Part shown: piece by piece, positions 23,492 to 23,830 of the stretch
Position numbering within the stretch: position 1 is the stretch's first letter
Layout: each line of letters opens with the position of its first letter
Assembly (NCBI GenBank): GCA_949288685.1
Contig: CASELB010000048.1
Span: 1-23,830 of the forward strand
Source of the DNA: an uncultured bacterium
GTDB lineage: Bacteria > Cyanobacteriota > Vampirovibrionia > Gastranaerophilales > Gastranaerophilaceae
Length of the DNA stretch: 23,830 bases
Reading direction: 5' to 3'
Translations under genes and position numbers: made by a program
Notes under the pieces: generated by a model
The model's input: only the letters and a program-made list of their open reading frames with translations
Database searches by the model: none
Told to the model about the DNA's origin: nothing

Positions 23492-23830
23492 TTACTCTTT
23501 TGTGTATTCTGCATCAATAACATCGTCGTCTTTTGATTGACTGTCAGAAGAAGTATTGGATTCAGAACCGTTTGTTTGAGCCGTTTCACCTTCTTTTTGA
23601 ACTTGCTCGTACGCTTTTTGAGAAATTGAGAACATGGTTTGTTGCAATTCTTCAGAAAGTTTTTTAAGTTCGTCACTTGATTTATTTTCATCAAGAGCTT
23701 TTTGTAAAGCTGCTTTGTTTTCATCAAGTTTTTTCTTATCGTCTTCCGAGATTTTGCCTTCAAAATATTTAACAATTCTCTCTGCAGAAGAAATAAGAGA
23801 ATTTGCATTATTTTTAATTTCTGCTTCTTC
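23492..23830 (-). CDS. dnaK: Chaperone protein DnaK (Hsp70), C-terminal part
   Basis: The last 113 codons of a gene that enters from the right edge. The visible part is the helical lid and disordered tail: NSLISSAERIVK, then EDDKKKLDENKAALQKAL and LKKLSEELQQTMFSISQKAYEQ. A Ser/Thr/Gln/Asn-rich linker follows, ending in DDDVIDAEYTKE, close to the conserved DVVDAEF/Y terminus that binds co-chaperones and unfolded clients. The ATPase and substrate domains lie outside. The stop is the TAA at 23494-23492. A strong terminator follows, so no downstream gene is co-transcribed. An alternative frame here gives a longer-looking but Lys/Leu-rich product; it is spurious. Confidence 0.93.
   Translation of the reverse strand, partial: EEAEIKNNANSLISSAERIVKYFEGKISEDDKKKLDENKAALQKALDENKSSDELKKLSEELQQTMFSISQKAYEQVQKEGETAQTNGSESNTSSDSQSKDDDVIDAEYTKE

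Noticed and set aside
23443..23808. Minus-strand open frame of 121 codons overlapping the dnaK end
   Set aside because: It is a Lys/Leu-rich shadow in another frame of the DnaK tail, whose own frame gives a clear DnaK C-terminus ending near 23492.

Overview
This window looks like a chromosomal segment of an AT-rich, Gram-negative-type bacterium. My best placement is the non-photosynthetic sister lineage of Cyanobacteria (Melainabacteria/Vampirovibrionia, probably the gut order Gastranaerophilales). This is inferred from content: a DUF3326 protein (a family I know from cyanobacteria and plastid-bearing eukaryotes), a short RpoD-type sigma factor, MCE/MlaD and OmpH/Skp envelope proteins, a class III prepilin, GH57-DUF3536 and GH77-like carbohydrate proteins, and large coiled-coil orphans. 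I see no insertion sequences, phage genes, CRISPR array, tRNA or rRNA. No gene-free stretch exceeds 300 bases; the longest is about 250 bases (15201-15450).

Layout. 1-24: start of a minus-strand gene running off the left edge. 153-1918: DUF3326 protein and prepilin, joined by an ATGA overlap. 1919-3203 (minus): MlaD-like protein then upp. 3397-4125: Gln/Met-rich coiled-coil orphan with its own terminator. 4242-5456: PLP enzyme of the methionine gamma-lyase/aluminium-resistance family. 5491-6922: rsmH and an FtsL-like protein, the first two genes of a division cluster that stops there. 6961-7899 (minus): RpoD-family sigma factor. 8027-10060: GH77-like protein with a C-terminal membrane anchor. 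10076-13544 (minus): operon of a secreted OB-fold-like protein, GH57-DUF3536 and OmpH/Skp. 13647-14968: uppS and rdgB. 14958-15200 (minus): small helical protein. 15451-17787: 778-aa orphan with two hydrophobic segments. 17868-21518 (minus): 1216-aa coiled-coil protein with a lipobox and about four 200-residue repeats. 21623-22879 (minus): S41 peptidase. 22963-23331 (minus): 122-aa orphan behind a textbook flagellar sigma-28 promoter. 23492-23830 (minus): C-terminus of DnaK.

How it works together. Conserved genes cover envelope and division (uppS, rsmH, FtsL-like, MlaD, OmpH, S41 protease), nucleotide salvage and clean-up (upp, rdgB), alpha-glucan metabolism (GH57, GH77-like) and proteostasis (dnaK). 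Between them sit the lineage-specific proteins at 3397, 8027, 15451, 17868 and 22963. The most interesting signals are regulatory. The orphans at 3397 and 15451 share a promoter block of 16 identical bases plus a similar leader. The genes at 3397 and 8027 share an exact 13-base palindrome at an identical distance from a GGCAA box. The proteins at 8027 and 15451 share a short N-terminal motif. Four genes show a -10 box exactly six bases before an ATG with no Shine-Dalgarno, which points to leaderless mRNAs. One orphan has an exact 16/16 match to the FliA promoter consensus.
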